This document shows, piece by piece, positions 11,661 through 22,597 of a DNA stretch of 64,000 nt. The stretch is from Ornithodoros turicata (Eukaryota > Arthropoda > Arachnida > Ixodida > Argasidae), in assembly GCF_037126465.1 (NCBI RefSeq), contig NC_088209.1, positions 22,821,146 through 22,885,145 on the forward strand, read 5' to 3'. Both the position numbers and the translations under genes were made by a program. Within the stretch, counting starts at the first letter, position 1. Every line of letters starts with the position of its first letter. The notes under the pieces were generated by a model that saw nothing but the letters and a program-made list of their open reading frames with translations, was not told the origin of the DNA and searched no databases.

Positions 11661-11825
11661 AAGAGGAAGATGAAGTAGTATAGAAGGGGAAAGAAAAACA
11701 GAGAAGAAGAAGAAGAAGAAGAAGAAAGAGAAAAATGAAGAAGGAGGAGAAAAGAAGAAGAAGGTACAGTAGAGTGAAGAAGGAAAAGAAGAAGCAGAAT
11801 GAAGAAACGAAGAAAAGGAAAGGGT
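11661..11825. repeat. Purine-rich GAA/GAAA tract
   Basis: Low-complexity GAAGAA and AAGGAGAAAAG runs produce spurious long open frames rich in Lys/Arg/Glu on one strand and Phe/Ser on the other. Confidence 0.7.
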
Positions 11826-12560
11826 TTCGGTTTTGGACGTGGCGCCAGACGCAGCATGAAACGGGCCTAAGCCTAACAACGGCGGTAGAGGCCATTGAAA
11901 ACGCGTGGACTCTGATTTTCTGCAGCTTATAACTCCCGTTACAGTCACTATACAGTGTCTGTAACTCTTATCATACTGACCGTAGAACATTGAGGTTGTG
12001 CTCAAATAAAACTTTTTACAGAGGTACAGAGCTGTGCCCCATTTGCATTGTGATTGTTATTATGTACAATGTGTAATAACGTTTTGAAACGTGACCGGAA
12101 ATCTTCTCCCGCCCTGTAGAAACGGCGAGGCACGCCATCTCCGCGTGCAATATAATTAAGTAGCTTACGTTAGAAGAAGAAGCAGTTGGAATACGTGTTG
12201 AGAAAGTAATCGTGTTTTGTCTTCCTCTGTGGTGTGTCCCTCGTTAAACCGCTGCGCAATAAACCTATGGCGCAGCCTATAAATACCTATAAATAATCCT
12301 ATAAATATCTACACCGCCATAGTCAAAGACAACAGAAGTTCTACATTTTAGTAGCCGTCGAAATCACATATCAAGCTTGGGTTATCAGGTGCAGGGTGCT
12401 GCAGTGTGGTGCATGGTAGTGAAGGTGCTGGGGTATATAGAGAAAGAATGAGAAATGTAACCGGCTGCTATACGTATACGAACAGGGCTTGGGAGGGGGC
12501 GGCTAAGGTTAGGAGCAAAGAACTTCGCAATATAGAGTGGCAGCGTGAGAGGTTTAAGGT

Positions 12561-12785
12561 ACACGCTTTAAAAAAAAAGGTGCACATTAACTCATTTCCC
12601 TTGCCACATGTATCACTCCCTTTGAAGGGTACAATTACTCTCCAGTAGGGTCTCCCCACTCTCTGAAGGGAATGTGGAGACTCCTTTTTTTAGAGTAATT
12701 GTACTCTCCAAAGGGGAGTAATATATGTGGCAAGGGTGTACTCCCCAAAAAGGAGTTACTTGTACACCCTTTTTTTTAAGTGCGT
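12561..12785. mobile_element. Palindromic MITE, family F
   Basis: The ends ACACGCTTTAAAAAAAAGGTG and CACCCTTTTTTTTAAGTGCGT are inverted. Internally CCCTTGCCACATGTATCACTCC pairs with GGAGTAATATATGTGGCAAGGG, and GGGTACAATTACTCT pairs with AGAGTAATTGTACTCTCC. Only one copy is present here. It has no coding capacity. Confidence 0.75.
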
Positions 12786-13114
12786 AGCGGAGGGTGCCCT
12801 TAAAATTAAATTGCCAGATTAGTTAAATGAATTTACAATATGCTAAAAGCCAACCAAGGGAGGGGACCTATTGGAAATTTGGGATAGGTTAAATGTAAAG
12901 CACAAGAGTGTTGGCGCTCTTCCGAAGCACATGATGAAGCGTTGTACTCGAGTGCAAAACCAATGGGGAAGAGTTTTGAGAACTGACCGCAGTTGTTGAC
13001 TTTGTTAGGGAAAATGAAGCAAATTCGTAAATTAAGAATACAGAAATAGTAGGCTAAAACGGTAAGGAAGATGGGATCACGATTTTTCTGACTTATCTAA
13101 TCAGTTAATAATAC

Positions 13115-13330
13115 AAAACACACACACACACACACATTGAATGATGATGATGATGAGGTGAGCGATTCACCGCCACTGAGGCGGTACACTGCCCTATTGC
13201 ACATGGGGAAGGGATGACGGGATGATGATGGGGAAGGGGGCACCTTCAGAGTTCCGTCACCAGACCGGTGGAGCGAAAGAACTCCGCAAGGAGACGAAGA
13301 CCTTGCATCTGGAGGGCAGCGTTCGACCAC
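13115..13330 (+). repeat. Dispersed repeat G, copy 1
   Basis: A (CA)n run is followed by a GATGATGATGATGAGGTGAG stretch, ACCGCCACTGAGGCGGTACA (a small hairpin) and CTGCCCTATTGCACATGGGG. The same order occurs at 25.86 kb, and reversed at 37.1-37.4 and 46.4-46.7 kb. Confidence 0.75.
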
Positions 13331-13650
13331 GGTCCGAGAATATTGAGAAGATTTACACGGAAGATGTATAGAGCTGCTATAAAGCTATAGATGTATCATG
13401 CAGCAGGAACCTGTTGGTTTATCGGCAGCATGACAAACAGCAAGCAGTCCCATCGTCACCGCCACCACCACCGCACCGGGAGGATTCGGACGGACATTGT
13501 TCGCATTGCTGTCCGCTGTCGGTGTCCGTGCGCGACCTCCCCGTGCGTTCGTCTATCGTCTCGTGTAAAGTCACGAAATAATACACGCTTACTTAGTGAC
13601 TGTATAGACCAATGCTACCCTTATTCAGTGCAATACATCATCTTTCACTT

Positions 13651-13724
13651 TCTGTTTGTTTGTTTGTTTGTTTGTTTGTTTGTTTGTTTGTTTGTTTGTT
13701 TGTTTGTTTGTTTGTTTGTTTGTT
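13651..13724. repeat. (TTTG)n microsatellite
   Basis: About eighteen uninterrupted tetranucleotide units. Confidence 0.97.
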
Positions 13725-14845
13725 TTTGGCAATGTACGGTAATATTGTAACGCTGTAGTGGTCCAAGAAGAAAGAATAGTAAAATAAAATTGAAAAAACA
13801 AAAAAACATGGATATAAAACGTATCGCACGCGCGCCTCAGAAACGCAACCCCGTAAAGTTTGATGATGACAACGATAGCGTCCAAGTTATATATAATGTA
13901 AGTGAACGTTACGCCGCGAGATTACCACATTATGAGGAAAGTTACCAGCCGTGTCGATTACGATGCAAAGGTTTCGGTTACGGCTGTCCGCAGTGCGTGT
14001 TCAGAAATAAACTTTACGGGTTGGAAAAATGGGACATGTTTTCTGGTTCAAATTGAACGGTTAAATTATAACGGGGAACTGATTATACCTCGTGGCGTGA
14101 CGAGGACGAATCCAATTTCCGAGTTACAACCATGTCCCGCGGGTATTACAGGAGCATGAATTGCCGTGGATGCGTTACCGCGATGTTCCGTAAAGTGGCC
14201 GAATCCTCGTTATCTTCAGTGTTATTTAGGTTCACAGCTAACGCTCTGGTCGTAGCTCGTGAAAGTGTATCTGGTAACGACATCGGCCGGCCATCTTTGA
14301 GCGGGAGGTATAGCCCATAGAAATATATGTGTAGCTCCGAGACTGCTTTCGTGCTGTTTGCTTGGTCAGATATAACGATGTTCTTCCCGGTTAATGACGC
14401 AAAAAGCGAGACTTTGCGTCAGGTTTCAGCGTTGGAAAAAAAGGAAGCAGTCATTGCAGATAGGGGAAGAAAGAGCTGTGACATGTATCTTTGGACAACT
14501 TATATCATACTTTAGAATAACATGTGAGAAGTGTTTGTGAGCGCTTCCAAACTGCAAGGACAAAAATGAAAGTGAAAACCAGACACCCTCGCTCTCTTGA
14601 TACGTGTTTCCCGAGTGTTCCTGAGAGTACGGGACCTTCCTGACGGCCACATGCTGCTCGGGGGGAGGGGGGGGGGATTGCGTGCCCTCGGCTAACTTCA
14701 TTAGGAACTCTACCGGCATTTCCGCTTTGAAAATATTGACGCAATTGTAACGCGATTTTCAGCGTCAGCTGTGTGTGAATCAACGAAATCTCGGGTGCGT
14801 CTGCCTTTAACAGCTGCCGCTGTAAAAGCAACCAAGTAAAACAAC
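13725..14845. other. No gene recognised
   Basis: Several open frames of 60-110 codons overlap on both strands, with no recognisable motif and no consistent splice pattern. A poly-G run sits near 14660. Confidence 0.35.
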
Positions 14846-14847
14846 CA

Positions 14848-14905
14848 CAGCTGGTGCTGAGATTCGAAGCAGGATCACCCCCTAGTCTTCACGAATATAT
14901 AGGTG
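14848..14905 (-). mobile_element. SINE head fragment (S2-like)
   Basis: Minus-strand GATCCTGCTTCGAATCTCAGC resembles a decayed box-B followed by the S2 junction. Only the head region remains. Confidence 0.4.
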
Positions 14906-15275
14906 GTTTCGATGGCAGGAGTCAACAAGTTTTTTTTTCTACTCTGGGCTCATTTCCCCGCCTATCGGACGGCCTGGCCATTGTTCCAGACTCATATGCA
15001 CTATAATTATTTTTGGGTTTTTCCGTCTCTTAGTTGAGGTGTACTAAAGGTAGACGTCGCTAGCGGGTGTCTTCGATTAGCTGTAGCACCCAACAATGAT
15101 TCCACAACATTGATGCGAATGATTCGACACTTTACACTGTGCGTGGGGGTTTACTCCAAGTAGAAACCTCAGAGAGTGTACGTACCCAGTGCACAACGCT
15201 TGGGTTCACACTTACTGTACTGGTCGCGCAGTACTATCACAGCAGTAGCGGACGTGAGCTGACAAGGTTAATTCT

Positions 15276-15545
15276 ACATATTTGGTAACACCTTTAAACT
15301 CACCCCCCCCCCCCCTCTCAGTGCCAGGGAACACAGAAATGACAACACGAACACAGCACTGAGCTATAACAAAGTGACGTTTATTGCTGTGAAATGTCAA
15401 AGGTTATCTGTGAAGATAAAAAACATTTCACAGCAATAAACGTCACTCAGTTGTAGATCATGGCTGTGTTCGGGTTGTCTTTTCTGTCTTTTCAGCGTTC
15501 CCCGGCACTAGGGGGGGGGGGGGGTTAGAGTTTTTACCAAATATG
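15276..15545. mobile_element. Fold-back element with poly-C and poly-G arms
   Basis: Arms of about 120-130 bp: ACATATTTGGTAACACC pairs with ...TTTTTACCAAATATGT. A poly-C run (15302-15315) faces a poly-G run (15510-15523). CAGTGCCAGGGAACAC faces GTTCCCCGGCACTAG. GTGACGTTTATTGCTGTGAAATG faces CATTTCACAGCAATAAACGTCAC around a short loop at about 15400-15425. No gene. Confidence 0.8.
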
Positions 15546-16426
15546 TTGCAACAACCAGCCCACATCATCTTACCATTTAATTCTACACGTGACAGTTGTG
15601 CATTTCTGAATAGGGAAGGGAGCAAATAATTCGACTGCATTCTGCATCAGAAAATGTATAAAGTACTGCACGAATTACCCCTACACTCTTAGGGGCAAAA
15701 GCAGTTAATTGGGGGAACACTACCTCCCCATTTTAGTCCTATGACCCCAAGATTTACTTCTGAGAACTGCAGATAGACCCTATACCTTGCAGAGACTTTC
15801 GTGCATTGAGTCCACAAAAGGACTAATGATTGGGGCTATGCATCCAGTCCCTAAAAGCTTTCTTTCTCGCTTTCTCTCTCTCTCTCTCCTAGAGCGCAAA
15901 CTGCCCTATTCGCCTCGAGATCGAACAGTGTCGCCACCATGCGGCTGCTCCGTGAACTGCCCTTAGTGGGGATGCGCGGCTTGAGCCGGTGCTTTCGCTG
16001 TGGTTGTCGTGCTCGAAAACGTTCATTGAAGTTTCAGTTTCTGAACGTTTGATCTTTTAAAATCGCTTCAAAATGACTGAAAATTACTTAGTGGGTAACT
16101 TTTTTGAAATTTTCTAGTTCCCTGCACCAGCGTGCTTAGCAGGGAAGAAAACTACAGAACGTGTATATGTTCCAGTGATGATGATGATGATGGTGATGTG
16201 TGATATGTTCCAGTATGCGGATTCCACTTGACCTTTTTTATATCATATTTGCCACTGCGGTTCTGTGTGACAAATAGAATGTAGCGAGAGCTGAGGTCAA
16301 TGTGTGAGCAATATGTGAGACACTGACAGCGGCATTCACCCAGAAACACCGCGATACCCGTCCAGAAAAGCTTGCGCCTACCGCGCCGGATCATGCCGCA
16401 TCTCCACTAGAGCTCCGCCGCAGCAC

Positions 16427-16479
16427 CACCTACAGCTCGATCTCGAGGCGATATTCGCCTCGAGATCGAACTGTAGGTG
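16427..16479. repeat. 53-bp near-perfect palindrome
   Basis: CACCTACAGCTCGATCTCGA on the left faces TCGAGATCGAACTGTAGGTG around GGCGATATTCGCC. The word ATTCGCCTCGAGATCGAAC also occurs once at 15909-15927, which links the two sites. Confidence 0.85.
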
Positions 16480-16583
16480 ATCGAGCTCCTCTTTGCTCCG
16501 CTAAATTACTGCATCCTTGCTAGACGCCCAAGGAGCCTGCCGTAATCAGCAGAGCATATATTCACGCCTACACGGTCCACTAC

Positions 16584-16841
16584 TACACTCACTCTTAAAA
16601 ATGAACTTCACCACATAGCACGCTCCTAGCCAACCATCATCTCGAATGCTATCGTTATCTGCCCTGATTTGTTGAAAACGGGAGGCGTACGCCTTTTTTG
16701 TGACACTTAAGTTGTTCATAATTGTCACAAAAAAAGGCGTACGCCTCCCATTTTCAACAAATCAGGGTAGAAGAGGATATCATTCGAAATGATGGTTGGC
16801 GAGGAGCGTGCTACGCGGTGAAGCTCTGTTTTTAGAGTGTA
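16584..16841. mobile_element. Family A MITE, copy 3 (intact)
   Basis: It starts near TACACTCACTCTTAAAAATG and ends TTTTTAGAGTGTA. It has the usual arms and the GAAAACGGGAGGCGTACGCC / GGCGTACGCCTCCCATTTTC core around TTGTGACACTTAAGTTGTTC. It sits 39 bp from copy 4 in the same orientation. Confidence 0.88.
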
Positions 16842-16880
16842 CTACAAGTTATGGTGCTAAGGTCGCTTCCACGCACCAAG

Positions 16881-17169
16881 TACACTCTTAAAAATGAACT
16901 TCACCACATAGCAGGCTCCTAGCCAACCATCACCTCGAATGACAACGTTCTCGCCCTAGATTTGTTGAAAACGGGAGGAGGAGCCTATTTTGTGCCGTGC
17001 ATAATGGAGACAAAATAGGCTCCTCCTCCCGTTTTCAGCAAATCAGGGGCGAGAACGTTGTCATTCGGGATGATGGTTGGCTAGGAGCGTGCTATGTGGT
17101 GAAGGCCGACAACGGCAAGCCCTTTCACCACCACCACCACCATCCACCACCATCATTTCTAAGAATGTA
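16881..17169. mobile_element. Family A MITE, copy 4 with variant core and SINE tail
   Basis: The left TIR is TACACTCTTAAAAATGAACT and the right TIR ATTTCTAAGAATGTA. The core differs from the others: GAAAACGGGAGGAGGAGCCT faces AGGCTCCTCCTCCCGTTTTC, so both arms changed together. At 17104-17153, between the right arm (GTGCTATGTGGTGAAG) and the TIR, lies GCCGACAACGGCAAGCC plus a CACCACC run, which is the exact 3' end of SINE family S1. Confidence 0.88.
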
Positions 17170-18570
17170 GGACGTAGCTATTCCGCAGACTACTGAATCA
17201 CAAAACAGTACAGGAGCTCTTATTAATGTGGTATCTTGTCTCAGTTACATTTTTTTTCTCTCTCTCTCTTCGCGTTCCTCATATAATTTCCTTTATTGTG
17301 CGCTTCACTTTTTTTACGACAACGGCCACTCGTACTGCTCGTAAAGGACCACGCGAAAACCTTGTCCCATCTCATCCTGTCGACTACATAATATACGTTC
17401 CCTTTCCCGCCTTTTCTTCTTTTTTTTTCTTTTGTCTCTTTTTAGTCACGCTTTTTTTAGGTCGTTCCAGCTCCCTGGACAACTTCCAATTACTGTGCTT
17501 CATTGATTCGATTACACTGCGCCTGCCCCAAAGGCCGGAAGTACGTTGGCAGGCTCAACACAATATTGCCTTCGGAAATCCAAAACGATCGCACAAAAGT
17601 CATCATAGGCCCCGGAAAGGTCCCTTCCGCATTGAATAGAGATTGAATTTCGTCCTTACTAAGTGCCGTGAAAGACAATTGCGATAAGTGGAGTTGGAAA
17701 GTGAGAGCATAATGATATTACTGCAAAATTGCCAATATTCGAATGCATTTAGATAAGAAGAGCCGTGCAACGCATACGGAATCGTGCTGCTGACGACGCT
17801 TATTTAAAAAAGCAGTATAAGGCGACGTGCATAAAACCTGTCACCCGTGTACGTAAATGATAATTCCCGATAATTTATATGTCTATATTAAAAGGGCCAC
17901 AAAAGGTCTTACGTACACGTACCAGACAAATATCCATGAAGGCATATAAAAACACAAACAAAGTAGATGTTGACGATGACTTGTAGTGTTTCATCACTGC
18001 ATGGGGTGCAAACACATGTAAGACACCTTTCCACTTATATACTCCACACGAGAGACATTAGACGAGTGATATGAGAACGATGTGACATGCCCATTCTGAC
18101 GTTATACACTTACGCACTAATCCTTCTGTGCTGTATGTTTGCGCCACCTGTGTGTGGTGAAATGAAATTCAAGCGCACACAGGAGAACATGGTGGCTTTT
18201 GAGTGAGATAAGCCATAGCGACTGCATAGAATAAGGTTTTCTCGATATTTAATTCTTCTTCTACAGGACCATTACGCTCACAAACAACTTCGAACAAAAC
18301 TTCGGACAAACGGCTACCAGTCTGCAAAGTTGGAGGTTGGTTAAACCCCGTATTCTATTTTTACGAGGCAGTTGAAATGTGTAACGCTGGCTAGTCTAAC
18401 CCTGCAGAAAGAAATCTTAGGTGAGGTGACGTGAGGTGAGGGCAAAGATCATGGGAGCATTTCCTCACCTCTGTTCACTGCTCGAGGACAAGGCAGCTCT
18501 CGCGTAAGCTTCTCCTTTTATACATTTTTCCTTGTGTGTTCCTCTTTGTTTTCTCATCATCTGTTTGTAC
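17170..18570. other. No gene recognised
   Basis: Includes a T-rich low-complexity stretch (17250-17460) that gives a spurious Phe-rich frame. No host exon was recognised. Confidence 0.35.
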
Positions 18571-18574
18571 TTTG

Positions 18575-18665
18575 TGTATGAGTGTACTGGGGTAGCCAAT
18601 TCGACTTCGTCGAAACTCACATCCCCATTTTTTTCTTTATCACATGGCCATCATTATCACCTTGT
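18575..18665 (+). mobile_element. Possible tick LINE 3'-UTR remnant
   Basis: TACTGGGGTAGCCAATTCGA followed by a pyrimidine-rich segment resembles the 3' end often found on tick retroposons (CTGGGGTAGCCAACCxxxx). This is recognised from memory of tick repeats, not computed. Confidence 0.35.
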
Positions 18666-18929
18666 CTGTTTACCTACAACGCCGGCACCAAAGAATGCCT
18701 TTCATTCCCGGCCATCGTCCTAAATCATCGTAACTACATTCTGACGTCCGCGGGTAATTTTATCGGGATGATTTATTTCGCCTCAGCAGTCTTACTACAC
18801 CTTCGAGGGTTAACCCATTTATCCACCTTTATTGATTGCATTCGCTTCTCTCTTTCGATGTAAAAATGCGATACAAGGTATGCATAAACGATTTCCCCCT
18901 TCCGTATTAGGCCATCGCCACCGAATGCG

Positions 18930-19162
18930 CACTCTTAAAGCAGAACTTCACCGCATAGTACGCTGAAGGCCAACCATTACACAGAATAATACCGTTATCA
19001 CTCCTGATTTGTGGAAAGTGTGGGGCGTACGCCTTTTTGTGAAAATTACCATAACTGCATAAATGTCACAAAATGCGTACGCCACCTGTTTTCGACAAAT
19101 CAGGGTAGAGAACGATGTCATTCGGGGTGACGGTTGGCTAGGAGTGTGCTATGTGGTGAAGA
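18930..19162. mobile_element. Family A MITE, copy 5 (right TIR missing)
   Basis: The left end is CACTCTTAAAGCAGAACTTC, with a diverged core (GGGGCGTACGCCTTTTTGTG / CACAAAATGCGTACGCCACC) and the right arm GGAGTGTGCTATGTGGTGAAG. Instead of the TIR it continues into ACGGTTTACGTCACCACCACC, again a CACCACC run as in copy 4. Confidence 0.8.
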
Positions 19163-19270
19163 CGGTTTACGTCACCACCACCACCGCCGCCGTTTAAGCT
19201 GCTGCTGCGTTCAGCAGGTTGTTGAACTGCGCCACCCTGGGATACGGGACATCACCGCCCCCTTCTTGCA

Positions 19271-19598
19271 TTGAAAAACCTCCCTCGAGGCATACAGACC
19301 ATGCCCCAGGCTATGGCATACTGGGTCCGCGTTCACCAATTCCCAACTATTCAAGATCGGCTCTATAGGGGTGACGCCTGCTGTGGCCTCTGTCAACAGC
19401 CTGAAACGATCGAGCACATCCCGCGAGAATGCCGAAGATACCACTCTGTACGCGAAGCCCATCTCCCTCACTCCAGCTCTTGCACGCTAGCGGACATCCT
19501 CTACGCCTCCCCCCCCCCCCCCCCCCCTTGATTCTTATGCCGAACGTTCCGCTCAAGCAAGAAATCTTGAAAGATGGAAGTCACTGAAAAGGTTATCC
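19271..19598 (+). pseudogene. Non-LTR retrotransposon C-terminal fragment
   Basis: The frame reads LPRGIQTMPQAMAYWVRVHQ, then C-x2-C with QPETIEH and C (CCGLCQQPETIEHIPRECRR). This is the terminal zinc-finger-like motif that follows RNase H in R1/Jockey-type LINEs. Past a poly-C run (19509-19527) the reading resumes as RSAQARNLERWKSLKRL up to about 19596. MITE copy 6 starts directly after it. Only the last ~100 codons of the polyprotein remain. Confidence 0.78.
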
Positions 19599-19847
19599 AC
19601 ACTCTTAGAAATTAACTTCACCGCATAGCGCGCTCCTAACCAACCATCATCGCGAATGATATCGTTACCTGCCCTGATTTGTTCAAAACGGGAGGCGTAC
19701 GCCTTTTTTGTGAACTTATGCTGTTCATAATTGCACCAAAAAAGGCGTACACCTCCAGTTTTCAAAAAATCAGGGCAGATAACGATATCATTCGACATTA
19801 TGGTCGGCTAGGAGCGTGCTATGCGGTGAAGCTCATTTCTAAGAGTG
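19599..19847. mobile_element. Family A MITE, copy 6
   Basis: Runs from ACACTCTTAGAAATTAACTT to CATTTCTAAGAGTG, with full arms and the core GGGAGGCGTACGCCTTTTTTG / AAAAAAGGCGTACACCTCC. It is inserted at, or abuts, the end of the LINE fragment. Confidence 0.88.
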
Positions 19848-21810
19848 CTGGCCTAGCTTAATCGTAGCTTAATTGAATCGTAATTATTTCTCCTCAAAGT
19901 TCACAGCCTGCAGCGACACCCTACGAAATTTATCGCAACACTTGTCTGTCGCTAGTATCTGGTACCTATGCCGGCCTACGCGATATACGCAGGCAGCTGA
20001 ATCGCCGAACTGTTTGTCCCAGTTGTGACGACGTCTCACCACAGATTGGTCTGCAGATGACGTGCACTATTTGTCGTCACTTCCACTACACTCTCGTGAT
20101 TCGGAAACAAAGGCGGTGCTGGTCAGGATGTTGTTTATCACTCAGGTAGATACGACAAGGTAGGCAACTATGTCTCACTCACAATCGGATAAGCCTAGGG
20201 AAACCAGTAAACATGCACGACCACGTGACCTTTCCTCAGAGAAATATAACTGGTAGACCAGCACCGCAAGAACTCTACTTCACCTAGCAACATGAATTGT
20301 GCCTCTAAGTGCACCACAATGTACTTGTGTAAGGACCAGGTCCCTCCTCCCTCTTTAGTTTTCCCTCCTCCTTGGTATAGACACTTGAGCTCGCGCATAT
20401 ACCTTATCCATTTCTACAATTTGCGTTATTCATGAGGCGTAGCGCCAGTGGATGACGGCAATCATAATAGGCTTTTCTTGTTACATGCGCAGAGCCTTAC
20501 TTACAAACAATGTACTTTTGTTTGTTTTGAGTTGTTTGTTTGTTTGTTGTTTTGTTTTGGGAGTAGCAGAACTAGTCAGGAGTTCAATTTCTCCCTGGTT
20601 TCCTTTTAAATAATCAATCAATCATAAATCCTTGAAAAACAAGCGATAGTGAAATCTAATTCAGACAACAACAACAACAAAAAAAAATGCTTCTTCCATA
20701 AAATCATGCTTTGTTTCTTGTGCACTCAATTGAGCGTCGTCATTGTTCTTGTTTATCTGCAAAAGTGGTGCTGACACTCTGAGGGGATGGGTCAAACCCT
20801 TAAAGAAGCGCACAAAGCACTCATTCACTCTCTTAAAAAACAAAAAACAAAAACAAGTCGTGAGCCTGTCTATTAAAATACATTATACGAAGTGATTCAT
20901 TCGACTGATTCATAAAGCTCGCAGAATTCGATGTTACGAATCACGACCGTGCGCAACGGTGGCAATGTCCGTAACTAGCCGCACGGTTCGCTTTGATGTC
21001 CTTACGGTACGGCCCGCTCATTGGTTCAGAGGAACGCCGTCTGCTACGCAGGAAGAACTTGGAGAGAAACAAACAAATAAAAAAGCGAAAAGCGCCGAAA
21101 GTACTGGCCCCGATTTGAGAGCGGTCGCTCCTGTAACCGTAATGACATCACCGGTGACGTTTTCCCTCCTCCTCCTCCTCCTCGTATCGCCCTGCAGAGC
21201 GAGTTTAGCGTTTAGCGGGAACGCTCGCGTCGATGTTCGGGTGCGTTTCTTTCTTTTTTTCTTTTTTTTTTCTAAGAAAAATATCGCATACATAATATTT
21301 TTTTTGTGTGTCAGTTGCCAAGTCAAGTCACATCCTTCCACAATGCATCAGAAACAGAAGATCTCTGAGACGGCTTTCTGGGGTCCTTTAATGAATGGTG
21401 TCGAAGCTCATCACTGCGTGATTGCTGGCGATAGAGAGATCCCTATATTCGTCGCGGGCTTGCGAGAATATATCGATTTATAATGCTGAATACTGCCTGC
21501 ATAAATCAAGCGGCTTGATGATGATGACGATGATGATAGAGCAGAACTAGGCGGGGACGACAACAACGTTGATGAATGGATGATGAAGATGATGTGGGAT
21601 TAGGCGGGGAGGATATGTGTAATGGTTGGGGGCCGGTCGGTTGGCCGATCGGAACCGACGGCTCAAAGAGCGGCAAACATAATCGTAAACCATCTCGGGT
21701 AAACATAAACAAGCCCCCGCCACAACTTCCGGTGCCACGAAGACTTCCGGTCCTTCCGCCACTAAGGGCGCTCCGAACCAGCGGCCATGCGGAGTTATAT
21801 CTTTCGGTTT
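19848..21810. other. No gene recognised
   Basis: Contains (TTTG)-like and (CAA)n simple repeats at 20515-20560 and 20665-20690. At 20972-21483 there are open frames with no known domain. A stretch near 20950-21045 has an inverted partner near 23113-23195, reported under findings. Confidence 0.35.
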
Positions 21811-21811
21811 C

Positions 21812-21895
21812 CTGATTTGTTGAAAAGGCGTACAGGACCCTCTCTCTCCTCAAATCAGAATCGATAACTGTATCAATCGGTACAGTGCTTGGCGC
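21812..21895. mobile_element. Family A core relic
   Basis: CCTGATTTGTTGAAAAGGCGTACAGG followed by CTCAAATCAGAATCGATAAC is a collapsed core and right arm of the family A hairpin. No termini remain. Confidence 0.6.
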
Positions 21896-22109
21896 AGTGC
21901 GTGTTTGCTGTGAACCCGGATGTCGTTTTGGCACCAAACCAGAAGCGGTGAAAACGGCATGAACAAATCAACAAACTTCAAACCCTAAAAATGGAACATT
22001 ACCACCTAACACGTCAAATGCTACCAGCTGCAAGGGGTGATATAGTTACCTATCCAGTCTTCAAGAGATAGCAAGGGACGTTCAGTTACTTAAATGCAAA
22101 GTTTTCTAA

Positions 22110-22380
22110 TACCCTATAGCCACACGGCAAACTTAATGTATAAAACGGAATGGCACCAACTTCACCTCCTTACCAACCAGCATCTTGATTGACACCATTC
22201 TCTCCCCTGGTTTGTTGAAAACAGGAGGCGAATGCCTTTTCTGTTAGAATTATGTCCTGCATAATTGTCAAAAAAAATGTCGCCATTCGAGGTGATGATT
22301 GGTTAGGAGCGTGCTATGCGGTGTAGCCAACCATCATCAAGAATGACAGCATTGTCACAAAAAGCCTTAATGTCGCCCCG
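22110..22380. mobile_element. Chimeric MITE: B-type left end, A-type right arm
   Basis: It begins TACCCTATAGCCACACGGCA as element B (28132). It then passes into family A arms (AACTTCACCTCCTTACCAACC), the core GAAAACAGGAGGCGAATGCC and the A-type right arm GGTTAGGAGCGTGCTATGCGG, without the matching B right end. A second copy of the A arm words (AGCCAACCATCATCAAGAATG) follows at once. Confidence 0.7.
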
Positions 22381-22597
22381 CGCTTTCTAGAAACCAGGAG
22401 TGGACGGTAATTCTGTGCACCCTAATCCTGTGTAATCCTGTGCACACAAAACACACTGAAGGCCAGCCATTGCGGGGCATACGCTTTTTCTTTTGTGCTA
22501 GCGTAGTGCTCTTCAAACGGTGATGAATCCCACACGTGCAATGGCATTTTAGCGCGCTGTACCAGAACCATCACGTGCCCAACACAAATCAATCGGG

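Noticed and set aside
11590..12005. Long overlapping frames on the minus strand
   Set aside because: They are translations of a GAA/GAAA purine tract.
17226..17639. 137-codon membrane protein
   Set aside because: Phe/Ser runs come from T- and CT-rich low-complexity DNA.
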